Source of the DNA: Pisaster brevispinus
Taxonomy: Eukaryota; Echinodermata; Asteroidea; Forcipulatida; Asteriidae
Reading direction: 5' to 3'
Length of the DNA: 64,000 nucleotides
Assembly: GCA_023634235.1 (NCBI GenBank)
Contig: JAMKCF010000007.1
Coordinates: 3,514,001-3,578,000 of the forward strand
In this document: positions 1 to 13,728 of the stretch, one piece after another
How positions within the stretch are numbered: the first letter of the stretch is position 1
Layout of the letters: each line of letters starts with the position of its first letter
Made by a program: the position numbers and the translations under genes
Notes under the pieces: model-generated
Told to the model about the DNA's origin: nothing
Database searches by the model: none
What the model saw: only the letters and a program-made list of their open reading frames with translations

Positions 1-840
1 TTAATTTTATGATTAACAAGTTTGAACTCGAGGAGGGAAGTGATCTTGAAAAGTTGAACTCTCAGATTTCTCTTGAAAATGTTGAGAACTTTGGACAGCC
101 CATTGGTCATCGTCGTAAAAGAAACATACAACATCGGATTGTAGAAGTGTCCATTCAATCAAAGTATAGTATTGTACCATCAGTAAAACTGTCCAGAGCA
201 AAAGGTGACCAGACTTTCAATAACAAATGAGATCTACTTATTGGTTGTACATGCATCGCTTTCCCGGGAGAAGGGCATATAATAAGGCTCTACGCCTTTC
301 TTCCAGGCACACAAAGTAATCACTGTCCTTGTAAAAAGAGATACTTAGCAATCACATGACTCCTGTCAAAAACATGCAATAAGTGTTCTACATTTGGGTT
401 GCTAGAACAACCCCCAGACACGTTTTCTCATTCTAACGCAGAATTTAACCCTTCCCAATTAATGGCTGAAAACCGATAGAACCATCTGCTAAGTTCTCGC
501 AAAACACATTGTTGCACAATAATTGCTCACGCACTTTTCATAACGTCCTCATTCCGTTCTCACGACGATTATTGATTCGCCATGAAATAGAATCAAATTG
601 GATCCAATCGTTTGAAGATTGATCAAGGTGCAATTTTATCATCACGTGAAATTTTTGATCAGAATTTGTTAATTGTGTCGTCACAAAGAAAATCATTCTC
701 CAACAAATCTTTAAAAACCAGACAAATAAATGTTCAATCGCTATTGTTTTTAGTTTTTTTCATCGAGACAATATCTAGTAAACCCCCCAAAAGATAGTAA
801 CAAAAGTGAGAAACTTTGTTTGTCTGCTACGAATTGCCTC
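1..840. other. Noncoding stretch, nothing clear
   Basis: AT-rich sequence with no recognisable exon, RNA gene or repeat. Short open frames occur on both strands of the first 230 bases, but they overlap each other and match no family I know. Confidence 0.4.
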
Positions 841-887
841 GTTCCAATTCTGATCATCCTCTCATGGGGCGTGGCTTCCCTCAGCTT

Positions 888-1109
888 ACCCACATTCTTC
901 TTGTTTCCAATGTCAGCATAAACCGTCTCCTCCTCCGGGTTGATGATTCTCGCCGATCATTGCGATAGATCCAAGTCAGCGTAGATCAGACCTTCCACAT
1001 TCCTCTGTCTTGGGTCATCCTTGACGAGACTGTCCTCACCACGGTCTGCCGTCTGCTCTAGCCGGCCTGGGCTTGGGTCGCGGTACTTGCTCGGCGTTTG
1101 GATTTTGAG
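888..1109 (-). CDS. Cytoplasmic-tail exon of an Ig-superfamily receptor, ITIM-like and ITSM-like motifs, in-frame TGA
   Basis: I read this as part of the intracellular tail of a membrane receptor. On the minus strand one frame is hydrophilic and charged. It contains LIYADL, which fits the ITIM pattern (I/V/L/S)xYxx(I/V/L), then a TGA at 959-957, then TVYADI, which fits the ITSM pattern TxYxx(V/I). The frame stays open beyond the TGA, with PEEETVYADIG just after it. A possible splice donor (GGGTAAGC) lies at its low end. The exon sits 60-360 bases downstream of a membrane-span exon on the same strand, as a tail exon should. ITIM and ITSM tyrosines are known docking sites for SH2-domain phosphatases and adaptors. 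The upstream boundary is not clear, because I found no acceptor in a phase that matches the membrane-span exon. It could be a decayed copy. Confidence 0.4.
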
Positions 1110-1166
1110 AGATGTTATCGAATGACAAGCGGTTGACGCTCAGATGGAGAGTATTGTTTGAAATAA

Positions 1167-1450
1167 CTACTCAAAGTCTGACTGGTGTCTGTTCCATCCT
1201 TCCAACCACTGGAGCCTTTTTATTGATGCTTGCTCAGAGGAAATGGCACCCGATGTCTTACGTTTAGCGCGACTTTTATCCACCACAGCGTACATGGACT
1301 CAGGATTATTCTGTTCATCAGAATGTTTGTTGTTTGTCGCTTTGGGATGTCTTTTGAAGACGAGACAGTAAATAAGATATGAGATGACTAGCATCAAAAA
1401 GACAGCAGTGATAACTCCCCCTACTAAGATGAACATGAGATTATCTTCCA
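1167..1450 (-). CDS. Membrane-span plus cytoplasmic-tail exon of an Ig-type receptor
   Basis: After a good acceptor (AATCTTCAG, exon starting at 1450) the minus strand encodes about 6 residues, then a hydrophobic span of roughly 25 residues (FILVGGVITAVFLMLVISYL and on), then a basic stop-transfer stretch (KRHPK) and a polar tail. The tail contains SMYAVV, which fits the ITIM pattern. The open frame ends at a TAG at 1169-1167. A stronger reading is that the exon ends early at the donor AAAC/GTAAGA (last base 1262), just after AVVDKSRAKR, and splices to a tail exon such as 888-1109. About 60 bases upstream of the acceptor, other frames show YNC and GPHKPPS-like pieces that resemble the end of an Ig domain, but they are out of frame with each other. 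There is no ATG at the start of this frame, so it is an internal exon and not a whole gene. Confidence 0.45.
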
Positions 1451-1754
1451 CTGAAGATTATGATCTTTGGGAGAAGGTTGGATGGATGGAGGTTTATGTG
1501 GTCCCTCTACGGTCACAATTGTATGCTACTCTCTTGCTGTTTAAGTAAAAGTCCATCTCTGGCTAAAGTAATTTACCGATCATGCTTTCACGTGTCGTTT
1601 TAGTTTATAGTTAATATGCAAGTTTTGTTTCTACTTCTATTAAAAGTGCATTGACATCCTAAAGTTGGGCTTCAAAAGTCTCAAACACGTTGCTATCTAC
1701 AGCAATTAACGTCTTGGATTACGTCTAACATTGTCTTCACCATGTAAAGGTACA

Positions 1755-1922
1755 CTATTCAAATATCAGTTCTTGGTAGCTGGATGGTGTAGTCTCCTTA
1801 CTGACTGTAGAAGCAGCCTGCCCGTGTAGCTGGGTCTCCATTTCCTCATACGCTCTGTCATCTCTAGCATTTTGATCTGCGTCAGATTCACGGCTTGAAT
1901 TGCGTCTAGCTTTGCATTGTCC
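1755..1922 (-). CDS. In-frame tail after a TGA, YEEM and SSYQEL tyrosine motifs
   Basis: Directly downstream of the TGA that ends the Ig/membrane-span exon (1925-1923), the same frame continues for 55 codons to a TAG at 1757-1755. The predicted peptide starts GQCKARRNS, a basic stop-transfer-like stretch that would suit the inner face of the membrane. It then becomes acidic and polar, with AYEEM and, close to the end, PSSYQEL, which fits the SxYxxL ITIM pattern. That composition is what one expects of a receptor tail. It could be a tail silenced by a nonsense change, a tail reached by readthrough, or a tail joined by splicing around the TGA: the sequence GTGAGG overlapping the TGA is itself a good donor. 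Confidence 0.4.
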   Translation of the reverse strand, partial: GQCKARRNSSRESDADQNARDDRAYEEMETQLHGQAASTVSKETTPSSYQELIFE

Positions 1923-2637
1923 TCACCCAACCCAAAGGTAAATCAAGACTATATTGAAGAGCATCGAGAAGACACCACAAACTGAGATAGCTATTATGAC
2001 GTCATTGGCGAGTTCCTCGTCTCCCCAGTTGGGGTACGTACCACTACATGGGGGTTGGGATATCTCTGTTTCTTCGGTCTGAGGTACTTGAGTAGCGGAT
2101 GGCTTATCAATGTCATGGGGAAACTCAGCATGGTTGACAGCGAGAGACTCCTCAGTCTCAGGTACTTGAGTAGCAGATATTATCGGTTTCGTCCGAGGGT
2201 GAATGAGTATCAGAAAGTTACCACTTCTTTTCACAAGTTCAGTTCCGTTGAATGTCTTACAATACACGTTAGTGTTGTTAACACTTATTTTGGGAAATGT
2301 AAAGATGTATCCGTCGTTATCCAAATGGTAAAGTGATTGATCTTGAAATCTTTTCACGTTGGTTCCATTCACAAACCAATTCACATTGAGGGTCGGTAGA
2401 GCTCCACGTCGTGACAGAACGTTACAGTGAAATTTAGCATTATCTCCCGTTGTTATTGGACGACGAGGCGGCTGGACACTGATGTAGATTAGTGATGGTA
2501 TGATGAGGGTCACAGGGAGAGAATAAGCCCAGGGGTTTGTTCCATGTGAGTAATTTGTGCATCGGTATCGCCTCACTTCACTTGGCTGGACTCCGGTAAT
2601 CGTCAAAGACCAGCCAGGACCAGAAGACACTGAATAT
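1923..2637 (-). CDS. Ig-superfamily receptor exon: two Ig-like segments, stalk and membrane span
   Basis: An acceptor (TATCCACGCAG, exon starting at 2637) opens a minus-strand frame of about 237 residues. First comes the end of an Ig-like domain (SLTITGVQPSEVRRYRC, the usual LxIxxVxPxDxxxYxC pattern). A second Ig-like domain follows, with GDNAKFHCNV for the B-strand cysteine, NVNWFVNGT for the core tryptophan and NNTNVYC for the F-strand cysteine. Next is a threonine- and glutamate-rich stalk with a repeated SATQVP motif, then a hydrophobic span (IIAISVCGVFSMLFNIVLIY) ending at LWVG and a TGA. Several NxS/T sequons fit an extracellular protein. The beginning of the first Ig domain and the signal peptide must lie in upstream exons that I could not find in the next few kilobases, so the gene is partial here. 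I cannot assign a named orthologue. Confidence 0.6.
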
Positions 2638-2708
2638 CTGCGTGGATATTGAAGATACACATGCGCACATATAGAAATTGCTTCAAATGTGTTGTTTGCA
2701 AGTTTCAA

Positions 2709-4560
2709 AATATAGTAGAAAAATAACGAAGTCTTCGGTCTTCGTCGATCAGGTCGAACAAATTTTGCCCGGTGTACTAAAGTTCCGATCCAGAAATATA
2801 TATTATTTTCCTTGTTGAAAGCAAATTAAATGTCTTTCAGTTGTAAAGATAGTCATCTCATAATGGTACAATCCACAAGTTGATTTACTTAAACTTCCTC
2901 AATTTATGTAACACTTTTATTTTATAATTCTTGTCAGTCAGTTTCCTTTGTGATTTATTATTTGATCGTTTTTACTTGATCAACGTCCATCGTTAGAGAC
3001 AGCTGCGGTCTTGAGACGTGTTTTGCATCCTAAGACGTTGAGGATAATCAATAATATTAGTCTAAGAAAATCAAACACCATGTTCTCTTCGTTCCACCTT
3101 TATAGGATGTTCCTTTTTTTATTTCTATCCTTTCTCAATTTGTCTTCCGGTTTTGCTCGACAAGTATTGCCAACATAAATTTTGTTGGCAACATTTCGAA
3201 ACAAAAATCATGCCTTTATTTGGTTAAAACCGTATCATTTCTCTCTGGTTTGTGACGTGCAGGAATTGTTCGTTTTGTTATTGCTGTTGTTGTTTCGGGT
3301 GTATTTTGTTTTTATCTTATTTAGCATCCTTGTATTTACTCTTGATGCAGTTTGTTTAAAATTAACGTATTAATTTTATCAAATAGTCTGAACACTTTAA
3401 ATCATCTTTATAAGTTTATTTTCTCTTTCTCTTTCTCTTTCTTTTTCTCACAAAGGGGATCAAAACACAGAACGACATATTTATGTTGACATCCTCTGTA
3501 TTTATTTCTCCAACCACTACTGCCAAAGGACTGAAGTCATTACTGACATGGGGCTTGTTTTGATTAAGATGTGAATTTGTGCGTCTATTGCAATATACCA
3601 CCAAGAAGTGAATGCAAACATTTTCTGCAACATTTTCTGCAACTTTTCTTAAAGGTTGATCAAACATGTTTCCAGTTTATAAAATTAAAATTAATAATCT
3701 GTTGATGGATCTTTGCGTTCTGGATCCAATTCACACGACCCAACATGTTCTTCTTTTCACAGTGAGGGTGTCAACCAGGTGACTGATGAAGTATGACATC
3801 CCACGTGACCCCCTGATTGATGTCGTAACAAGAACGAGCAGCGACATTTTATTTCCTCATTGATGTTAGAAATCTTTTTTCCATTGTTGCTAAGTTTTGT
3901 CGTGATTATCAATTCGGGTGTTATTCAATTAATTACTAAATAAAAAAAGCAAGTAAGGAACTGATTTTATTTAAAATGCAGAGTTGGTAAAGGAAGCTAA
4001 GACTTCTTGACATCCCTATATGATGTGTGGTTTGTTTGTTCGTATATTTTCTTTAAACAATCAAGAAACGCCGTAAACACTGATTTTATGTAGACAGATT
4101 TATGTGTGTATACGCATTTCTATAATGGAAACATTTTTAACATTCAAAGACAATCGATGTTTCAAGCTTACGATTTCATCTAAAGGATTGGAACCGGTGT
4201 CGAAGGGGATTTTGTTCCCCGGTATGTTTGCCCCCATTCAACAGAGTTGGAGGAAGTTGATTCAAAAGAGGGCGCTATCAAACAAGAATTCTACATAATT
4301 CACCGTATGGAGCAGGCATAGAGTCGTATGCCACACCGGCATGCACTTGAAAAAACAGTACGCTTTAAGATTGAAAGTAACTTTATTTTAACTTATACTA
4401 TAGTAGCGAGGCATGGTTGTTAGATTTACAATAAAGACAAAGATCACACAGTTACTCAGAATTAATCGTTTCAAACCGTATTGAAACAACTTTCATTTGA
4501 TTTTATTTATAATAATATGACTGTAGGTCTAGAGACTCAAGTTAGTTAAATTAGGAGCAC
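2709..4560. other. Noncoding stretch
   Basis: No convincing exon. It holds a short TTTCTC-type simple repeat near 3420-3445 and AT-rich sequence. Confidence 0.4.
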
Positions 4561-4569
4561 TTATATTAA

Positions 4570-4765
4570 AAATGTTTTGGTGGTACCCTCAGCCGATGTG
4601 TGATGAGCACTTTATACCCAGTGCCTACCCTCAAGTATTGCGGGGGGGGGGGGGTATACGCAGGAGAAGGCCTACTACTCTGCTGTGATTCGAACGCACG
4701 ACCAACGCCAATCTAGAACAGGCGATTAGACAACCCAAGTGAGGAAACAGCATTACATGCGATAA
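4570..4765 (-). repeat. tRNA-derived SINE, degenerate
   Basis: On the minus strand a box-B match (GTTCGAATC) lies about 40 bases after a box-A-like block. A G13 run sits just beside it. The segment around 4690-4740 (CGACCAACGCCAATCTAGAAC) resembles the better preserved copy near 53280-53330, so this looks like the same SINE family. Confidence 0.45.
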
Positions 4766-5072
4766 TCAGGGCAAAGGGCACGTTCACTTCCGTTGTACAG
4801 CGTGAGCACATTGAATACGAAACCAATTATGCACTTAAAAAGATGTTCAGGGAACAAATCTGCGATGGCCCATAGGCCCTTGTTTCCAAATCATGGCATA
4901 TTCTGATAAGCGCCGAATTCCATGCTTGTATCGCCCACAGCGTCACCAACACTATGTGCTAGATTCCACAAAGTACGTTTTAATATTAAATTTGTGAAAA
5001 CATTTTCTTCCCCATTCAGAACAACATAAATAACTTGCTTTCGAAAAGCAGTCAAGTTGCTGCCTTATTTTT

Positions 5073-5415
5073 CAACACTCATATCTGGCCATACTCTGTG
5101 AGCCAGTCTATTTGACAGCTTCATTTTCAACATCAGTCTATCTCTGTGAGCCAGTCTATTTGACAGCCTCGATTTCAACACATCAGTCTATGCTCTGTGA
5201 GCCAGTCTATTTGGCAGCCTCATTTTCAACACACGTATCAGTTTATGCCCCGTGAGCCAGTCTATTTGGCAACCTCATTTTCAACACACGTATCAATCTA
5301 GGCTTAGTGAGCCAGTCTATTTGGCAGCCTCATTTTCAACACAAGTACCAGCTATGCTTTGTGAGCCAGTCTATTTGACAACCTCGTGTTCAACACACAT
5401 ATCAGCCGATACGCA
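5073..5415 (+). repeat. Minisatellite, about 50-55 bp unit, 6 copies
   Basis: The phrase GTGAGCCAGTCTATTT recurs at 5098, 5146, 5197, 5252, 5307 and 5361, giving spacings of 48, 51, 55, 55 and 54. Each is followed by GACAGCCTCATTTTCAACAC-like sequence. Later units are longer because they gained an ACGTATCA segment. No protein reading is sensible. Confidence 0.85.
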
Positions 5416-5419
5416 TGTG

Positions 5420-6440
5420 CTCTGTAGATGCATTGATATGGTTTGGGGCATTATTATAAGGGCCCGAACTATCAATTGCTTTGGAATTCGAAAACGTATT
5501 CGAAATGAGAAGTCTACATACTATAGGAACTTGAAACACTATGTGGACTTACACACGTCCACACATATTATTTGTTCACAGTGTTGAAGAACATAATTTT
5601 TCTTACAGAACAAAGGCATGTCCACACTGTAACTGCAACACAGAGCTGTGTGTGCGTGCGTGTCTCTCCGAACTCCACTTTTAGGAGTGATGGTATCGGA
5701 GGTGAGTATTTCTTACTGAAATAGAAAATCCCTGTGAATTTGTGAACAAATTCTAGTCCAGAAATACGTCACCTCCAAAAGCTACAAATACAGAGTAGCA
5801 CCGTTAAACCTCAAGACAGGGAGGAAAGAGGAAAGTTTTGGGTCCCCAGTAGGTGTCTTAGCCCATGAAACAAATGAAAAAACATTTGCTGTTTAGACAT
5901 ACCAGAAAGCTGTGCTCAAAAGTAATTATAAATGTCTTCCAGTAGAGTAGAGCTGTCCCTAACAAAAAACTATCAAGAGCTGTATTTTAACGATTTTGCA
6001 AAAAATAAGGTTACGTGATTTATCCGAACCGGTTTTTCGCATCACGGATCAAACTTCTTTTTTCTTTCCTTTAATTAATTAATTAATTATAGGACAGGAA
6101 ATTAATACATTAATTATTTATTTAAATAATTAAATAAACTTGACCGGCGATTATAGTGAAATCTGACACAAAAATGAGAAAGAATTTGCTGTGCTCAATC
6201 AAACCCTTTGTAGTAAAATTTAATTCTCCATTGTCAGCTGTGCTGGGGAAAACTACAATTAGATTATTACAAACTAAACTACGTGGTTTACACTGTCAGG
6301 ATAAAGAGTTCACGATATTGATGATTATTAGGCCTGAGATCGGGTTTGTTGTATTACATTACAGAAACAATATTAATACTGACACATTCTGATTTCATGT
6401 GAAATTTATGTTTCCCTTTCCGCTACAAAAGTGACGGTTG
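5420..6440. other. Noncoding stretch between minisatellite and PAN-discoidin gene
   Basis: It holds a TTAA/AATT-rich patch at 6070-6135 and nothing recognisable as coding. Confidence 0.4.
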
Positions 6441-6459
6441 GTCGTTTACTGCACTGAAC

Positions 6460-9055
<2,596 letters not shown>

Positions 9056-9115
9056 TTTCCTACCCTGATTGAGTACCACAATAATAAATACTGCTAACTG
9101 TACACACTCAAGCAA

Positions 9116-9974
9116 AATAACGGGCTATGAAGACAACAAAATGACGTATCCATACGGGCGATTATAAGCATCGTGTTGATAATACCATAATCATTTCAGT
9201 TCTGCTTTTGTCTTGCACACAAAAATGACATCGATTTAGACTTAATTAATTTTAGCAACGTCCTTCGCATTTCATCTTCTCATCTTCCAGCATTGATGAT
9301 TAGCCTGCCCCAAATGATCAAATATTATTATTACTGTTATTAATTTGTTTTTAAGTTAAAGATGCAACGCACAATGTCGAGCTTGTTGGGTGGCGAAAAG
9401 GGGTGTTTAACAGCCCTTTTTCTTTTTTCATTTTTGAGATGTTGAATTTCTTATAGAGGCATTTGTTTTCAATGGGAGAAAAATCAAGGTTTTTTGTTTC
9501 TTGGTAAAGGCCTATTGACCCATTCACACGACGTCACATACGGCTTACTGTGTCCACGGTCTGCCAGTGTACGCAGTAATGAACAGAAAATCTCACACCC
9601 AAAATGGCAAAACCAAGATGTATCGTGGCGATGACGGCAGGTGAAACTCTACATAAAAATCTGTCACTGAATGATAATAGAAACTCACAAAACTGAAATT
9701 ATACTGGATTCATTCTGTAACGACAAATCTTATATCACGTCTTCAAGTAGAAACAATAGGTTTGCAGTAATTTTAAAGTCATTAATTTGAAGAAAAAAAA
9801 AAGCCGGACTTTACAGAGTTGCTTCAGCAAAAAACATTGCTTGACACATTTTGGCCAAGTAAGCATTTCGCATGAGGCACGACTCAGCACATATTTTCCA
9901 CACAATTGGTATCTTGTCCAAAAAAAAAAAAAAATTCCAAACAATTTTCTTTTACAATTTTTTTATTTAGTGGT

Positions 9975-10009
<35 letters not shown>

Positions 10010-10430
10010 TTGTTTTTTTTTTTTTTTTTTTGGGGGGGGGGGTTTCGGGGGGTATTCATACTTCCCGTCTGAGCTGATGATTATTACTGATGCAACATTT
10101 AGCCAATCAAGAACACGTACTCCTAGATGACGAAATGTTTTGATCTTCGTCATTAGTCTTACAGTTTCATGTTTTGCATATCTTGTTTTGTCAATCTGCT
10201 GATACAATGTTTATTATTTTGTACGTCGGGTCGGAATACAGTTCTGATTGTTAATGTTAGATGTGGGGTGACACTTTCAAACAATCAAGCTTGCCGTCAA
10301 TCAACTTAACAAATTTTATCAAATTTGCTTGTTTTCCTGTATATTTGGATTGTTTTTGTGCTGTTTGTTTGTTTGTTTGTTTGTTTGTTTATGGGGGGGT
10401 TTTGGGGGGGTTCTTTTTTATTTCTGTCAG
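9116..10430. other. Noncoding stretch with homopolymer-rich block
   Basis: Upstream of the PAN-discoidin gene. It holds A-runs near 9790 and 9920, then at 9960-10043 a (TG)n run, two T-runs of about 20 and a G10 run, and at 10362-10391 a TTTG-type repeat. No exon is visible. Confidence 0.5.
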
Positions 10431-10643
10431 ACAACTGAAAAAGGCAGTTTATACTTTACAAGGGATTCTGTTCACGATGTGTTCGTTTCGTGTTGCAAAC
10501 TACGACCAAAAATGAGGGACAAATTACTAGCACATTATGACAGATGGAAAGATGTTCTTAGAAGGACACACCGGTTTGACACTTGTGTCAAGTTTATAGA
10601 TGAGCTTAAAGATGAGCTTTCACAAACTAGGACAGTATTTTAG
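10431..10643 (+). CDS. Possible terminal coding exon of an unidentified gene
   Basis: A long T-rich tract ends in a good acceptor (TTATTTCTGTCAG), after which the frame is open from 10431 to a TAG at 10641-10643, 70 codons in phase 0. The peptide is charged and looks like real protein, with KMRDKLLAHYDRWKDVL and then CVKFIDELKDEL, probably helical. I recognise no family. No companion exon was found upstream on the plus strand, so this may be an isolated exon, part of a gene with distant exons, or chance. Confidence 0.3.
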   Translation, partial: TTEKGSLYFTRDSVHDVFVSCCKLRPKMRDKLLAHYDRWKDVLRRTHRFDTCVKFIDELKDELSQTRTVF

Positions 10644-10649
10644 GAAAAT

Positions 10650-12100
10650 GTTTGCTAGTGTCAAGTGAACTAGCTTTTAGAAACAATTTTATATCGAACT
10701 CTTTCAAAGTGTTTTTAGAGTATAACATTGGGTGGAAACAGGTCAGTTTCTTGGAACCAAGACTACACGACTTGTTACCTACCGTCTGGTTGTTTTTAAA
10801 CCTGTTCAATGGAAAACATTATTCATATCTAGGCCTACACTCATTACTCTATAAGCCTGTTGGTAACTAACTATTCACTATAAACATACCTTGTCATTTT
10901 CAAAACTGCTCCTTCTGCACAATCAGGGCTTCACCACCAGCGACTAGCTCTTTCCTCTTTCCTTCTTTGTAGGCTTGGATATTTGTAGGCTTGGAGCCGC
11001 GAAAAGAAAATGGCTTGAAAACTTCTCTCACGCTGCACTCAAAGGAGGGACATCATTTTGATATACTAGTTTTCTAAACTCAAATTTTTGCGCCGATTCA
11101 GGTTGTTGGGGTTGTTTACGGGTACATTTTAACTATGCGTCATAAGTTTGACACAGTGAAGCATGCAGGCGCTGATCGTCTGACTAGAAATGATTATAAC
11201 TCAGTTAATGTAGAGCTCGTAGATCGGGGACATAGATTCATTTACCTTTTCTATTGTATCAAGAAACTACATAATATAAACTGGTTGCTTTACTTTACAA
11301 ATTGCAGGAGTTTAGTTAGAACGCAAATTTATTAGTTTATCGGCAACAGGTCTGTGACCACCTAGTTTTGGTCCATTATAATATACATGTGTACTTTGAG
11401 TAAATGTTAGCATTTTACTAAGATGAAATATTAAAGGGGAATACCCAACATGTTCTTGTCTGTTTAGGCATACACGGTTTACAGACTAAGTATGGGTTCT
11501 CTTTCATGAAAGAAAGAACAGCCACAAGACTCGGTGTGTCTTATCTCTAGCTGTGAACACCGGGAGGTTTTTTTTATTGCAACGAAATTTGATTTGATTT
11601 TTAAACAATACTGATGTTGGCTAAATAAAGTGGATTTTGCCATTTCAAAATAAAATGGAAGTGTGAGACTAGCATATTTTGAACACAAAGTAGAAGAAAA
11701 ATATGCAGCTGAGCTTATCAAAGGACTCTATAAGGCGTTTTAGTAGTTTGCGTTTTGTCTAATATTTAACATGGTTTCAGGCAATATTTTATGGTAGTTT
11801 TATAAATTAGATTATAATATGTCAATGTAGAACTTCAGTTTGAGACTTCCGCAGGAAAATTGTCCATGTAAAATGAGATCCAAACCTAACGAAGAGGCAT
11901 CACTGGCCACGACCAATATGCCATACAAGGAAAAGCCCACAAAGATAGTTGACATCATTTTAAAACCATACAAGTTGACAACATCAACAAGTACCAAGTA
12001 GAGCAAGAGCATTCTGCAGAAAGTCATTGGGGAGGGAAATGGGTTCAAGTTCTCTTACCATTCGATGTCCCAGGATCTTGCCCTACCTTTGTAGAACTCC
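10650..12100. other. Mostly noncoding stretch
   Basis: The only item of note is a minus-strand open frame at 11812-12048 rich in hydrophobic residues (LLLYLVLVDVVNLYGF, then MMSTIFVGFSLYGILVVASD), which could be membrane-spanning. A good acceptor (TTTCTGCAG) lies inside it. No donor-acceptor pair of normal intron length joins it to the exon-like piece at 12060-12230, so it is not called as a gene. Confidence 0.25.
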
Positions 12101-12109
12101 ACATCGTCA

Positions 12110-12216
12110 GAAAACCAATACCACACACTCCAAAGAAACCTTCAACTTCACTGGTCAGCCAGCGTCACCATTACCACACACTCCATAGAAACCTTCAACT
12201 TCACTGGTCAGCCAGA
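12110..12216 (-). repeat. 53-bp tandem duplication inside an exon-like segment
   Basis: Two copies of a segment starting CTGGCTGACCAGTGAAG on the minus strand lie 53 bases apart and differ at few positions. The segment is flanked by an acceptor (CCTTTTTTCAG, near 12230) and a donor (AATG/GTAAGA, near 12058). Read without the duplication it would encode LWLTSEVEGFFGVCGIGFL, which looks like part of a membrane protein. With it, the frame hits a TGA, because 53 is not a multiple of three. Confidence 0.5.
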
Positions 12217-12249
12217 GTCGGTCAAAAGATCTGAAAAAAGGACAAACCA

Positions 12250-13720
12250 AGGTGTTTTATGACTAAAGATGAAAGCATCATTTGAGACAAAGTCTTATTT
12301 AAGTTCACTTTTAATTGCTGATCTCACTGTAATAAGCGTGCGTGAACAGAGAACACCACAGTAAAATTCAAGACGACCTGGACATCTCATAAATTATGAT
12401 TGGACAACTTGGACGTTATTTGCGATGTCTGATGGCTAGACTTGCACCAATTCTTTTCATAATAGTCTTAGCATTTTTGCTCGCATGTGCACTGCAGAAA
12501 ACTGGGGTGTTAAAAATATGCACACAAAAATACATAACAAAAATTTACATCATATGGTGTTAAAATATCTCTAATTTCTACCAATATTGATAACACGCAC
12601 GGTGTCAATTATAGTACCCCGGTGTTTACAGAGTGGTCTAAATCCTCTCATATCCTTCTACTCTATGTCATCAATCCACACCAAATTGTTTGGACTTGAA
12701 TAAGATTGGAGTACAGACCCGGTGATAAGCACTTGTTATTGGGAGGCATCGGCGTAAAGCCTGGATTTTTCAGCGGGGCACAGGGGTATTGCTTTTAAGT
12801 GGGGTGGGGGCCCAGGGGAATGAGTTTGTAAGTGGGGGTCATGCTTTTTTCTTTCTTTTTTTGGAAGGGGGACGCTGCAGGTGTCCACCATCCTCTTAAG
12901 GCATTTTGTGGCCACGATAGCGAACCCGATTGCGATCGTTCACTACGTTTTGATTATACAACCACGCATTTTCCTCTTTTTTCCTCTCTTCTTTTTCGTT
13001 TTATAGGGCCCTATTCATGAGAACTATCGCGGGTTTTTTTTTGGGGGGGGGGCACCTGGGGGGCACTGGAAATTTGTGGCGGACACCGCATGGCCCAATT
13101 TTTTCTAAATCCTTCACTTTGACTTTGATATAGAATTATTTAGTACTGTATAAGGGTAAGTACCCCGAAAGAAGGTTTACAGTTAAAACTCTGGGCTAGT
13201 CACTCTTTGCACTCTTAGGATACGCCACTGCTGACTGAGAGTAGCCGACAAGAGAAGTGACTGGGCTTAATTACTGGCTTAATTTATGGTCAAATGCAAC
13301 TTGTCTCATTATTTTATGGTTCGGAAGACTTCGCTGTAAAGTTCAACACAACTGTGCACATACTGTATTGTAGTGGGATGACTTAGGTGATATTAGCGGG
13401 GAGGTGGAGGTAGGGTGGTGGGGGGGGGGGGGCTTGACATGCGCAGATAATTTTCTGACTAATAAAAAACTATACTGTTAATATGCCCTGCCGTAGCCGT
13501 AATACTCCTCTCGCAGCTCGATGAATTAGAGGCCGATGCGTTAATTATTGACGTTTTTAACCAATTAAAAATCTTGCGGACATTTTCATCACGGTCCAAA
13601 ACATTTTTTCATGTCAGCAACAATCCACCCTATTGAGAACTGCAGCCGGCAGAGGGCGCTCTATCATCCTGGCGCGGGTTTACCTCACAGACAACCTAGT
13701 TTTTTTCTGGGGTAACGGCT
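12250..13720. other. Noncoding stretch
   Basis: Several G-runs of 8-12 (near 13035 and 13420). No coding potential seen. Confidence 0.4.
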
Positions 13721-13728
13721 GACCTGCC

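Noticed and set aside
9..230. 73-codon plus-strand frame at the left edge
   Set aside because: Opposite strand is equally open; no splice site or family match.
5252..5587. 111-codon plus-strand frame
   Set aside because: Mostly the minisatellite read as protein.
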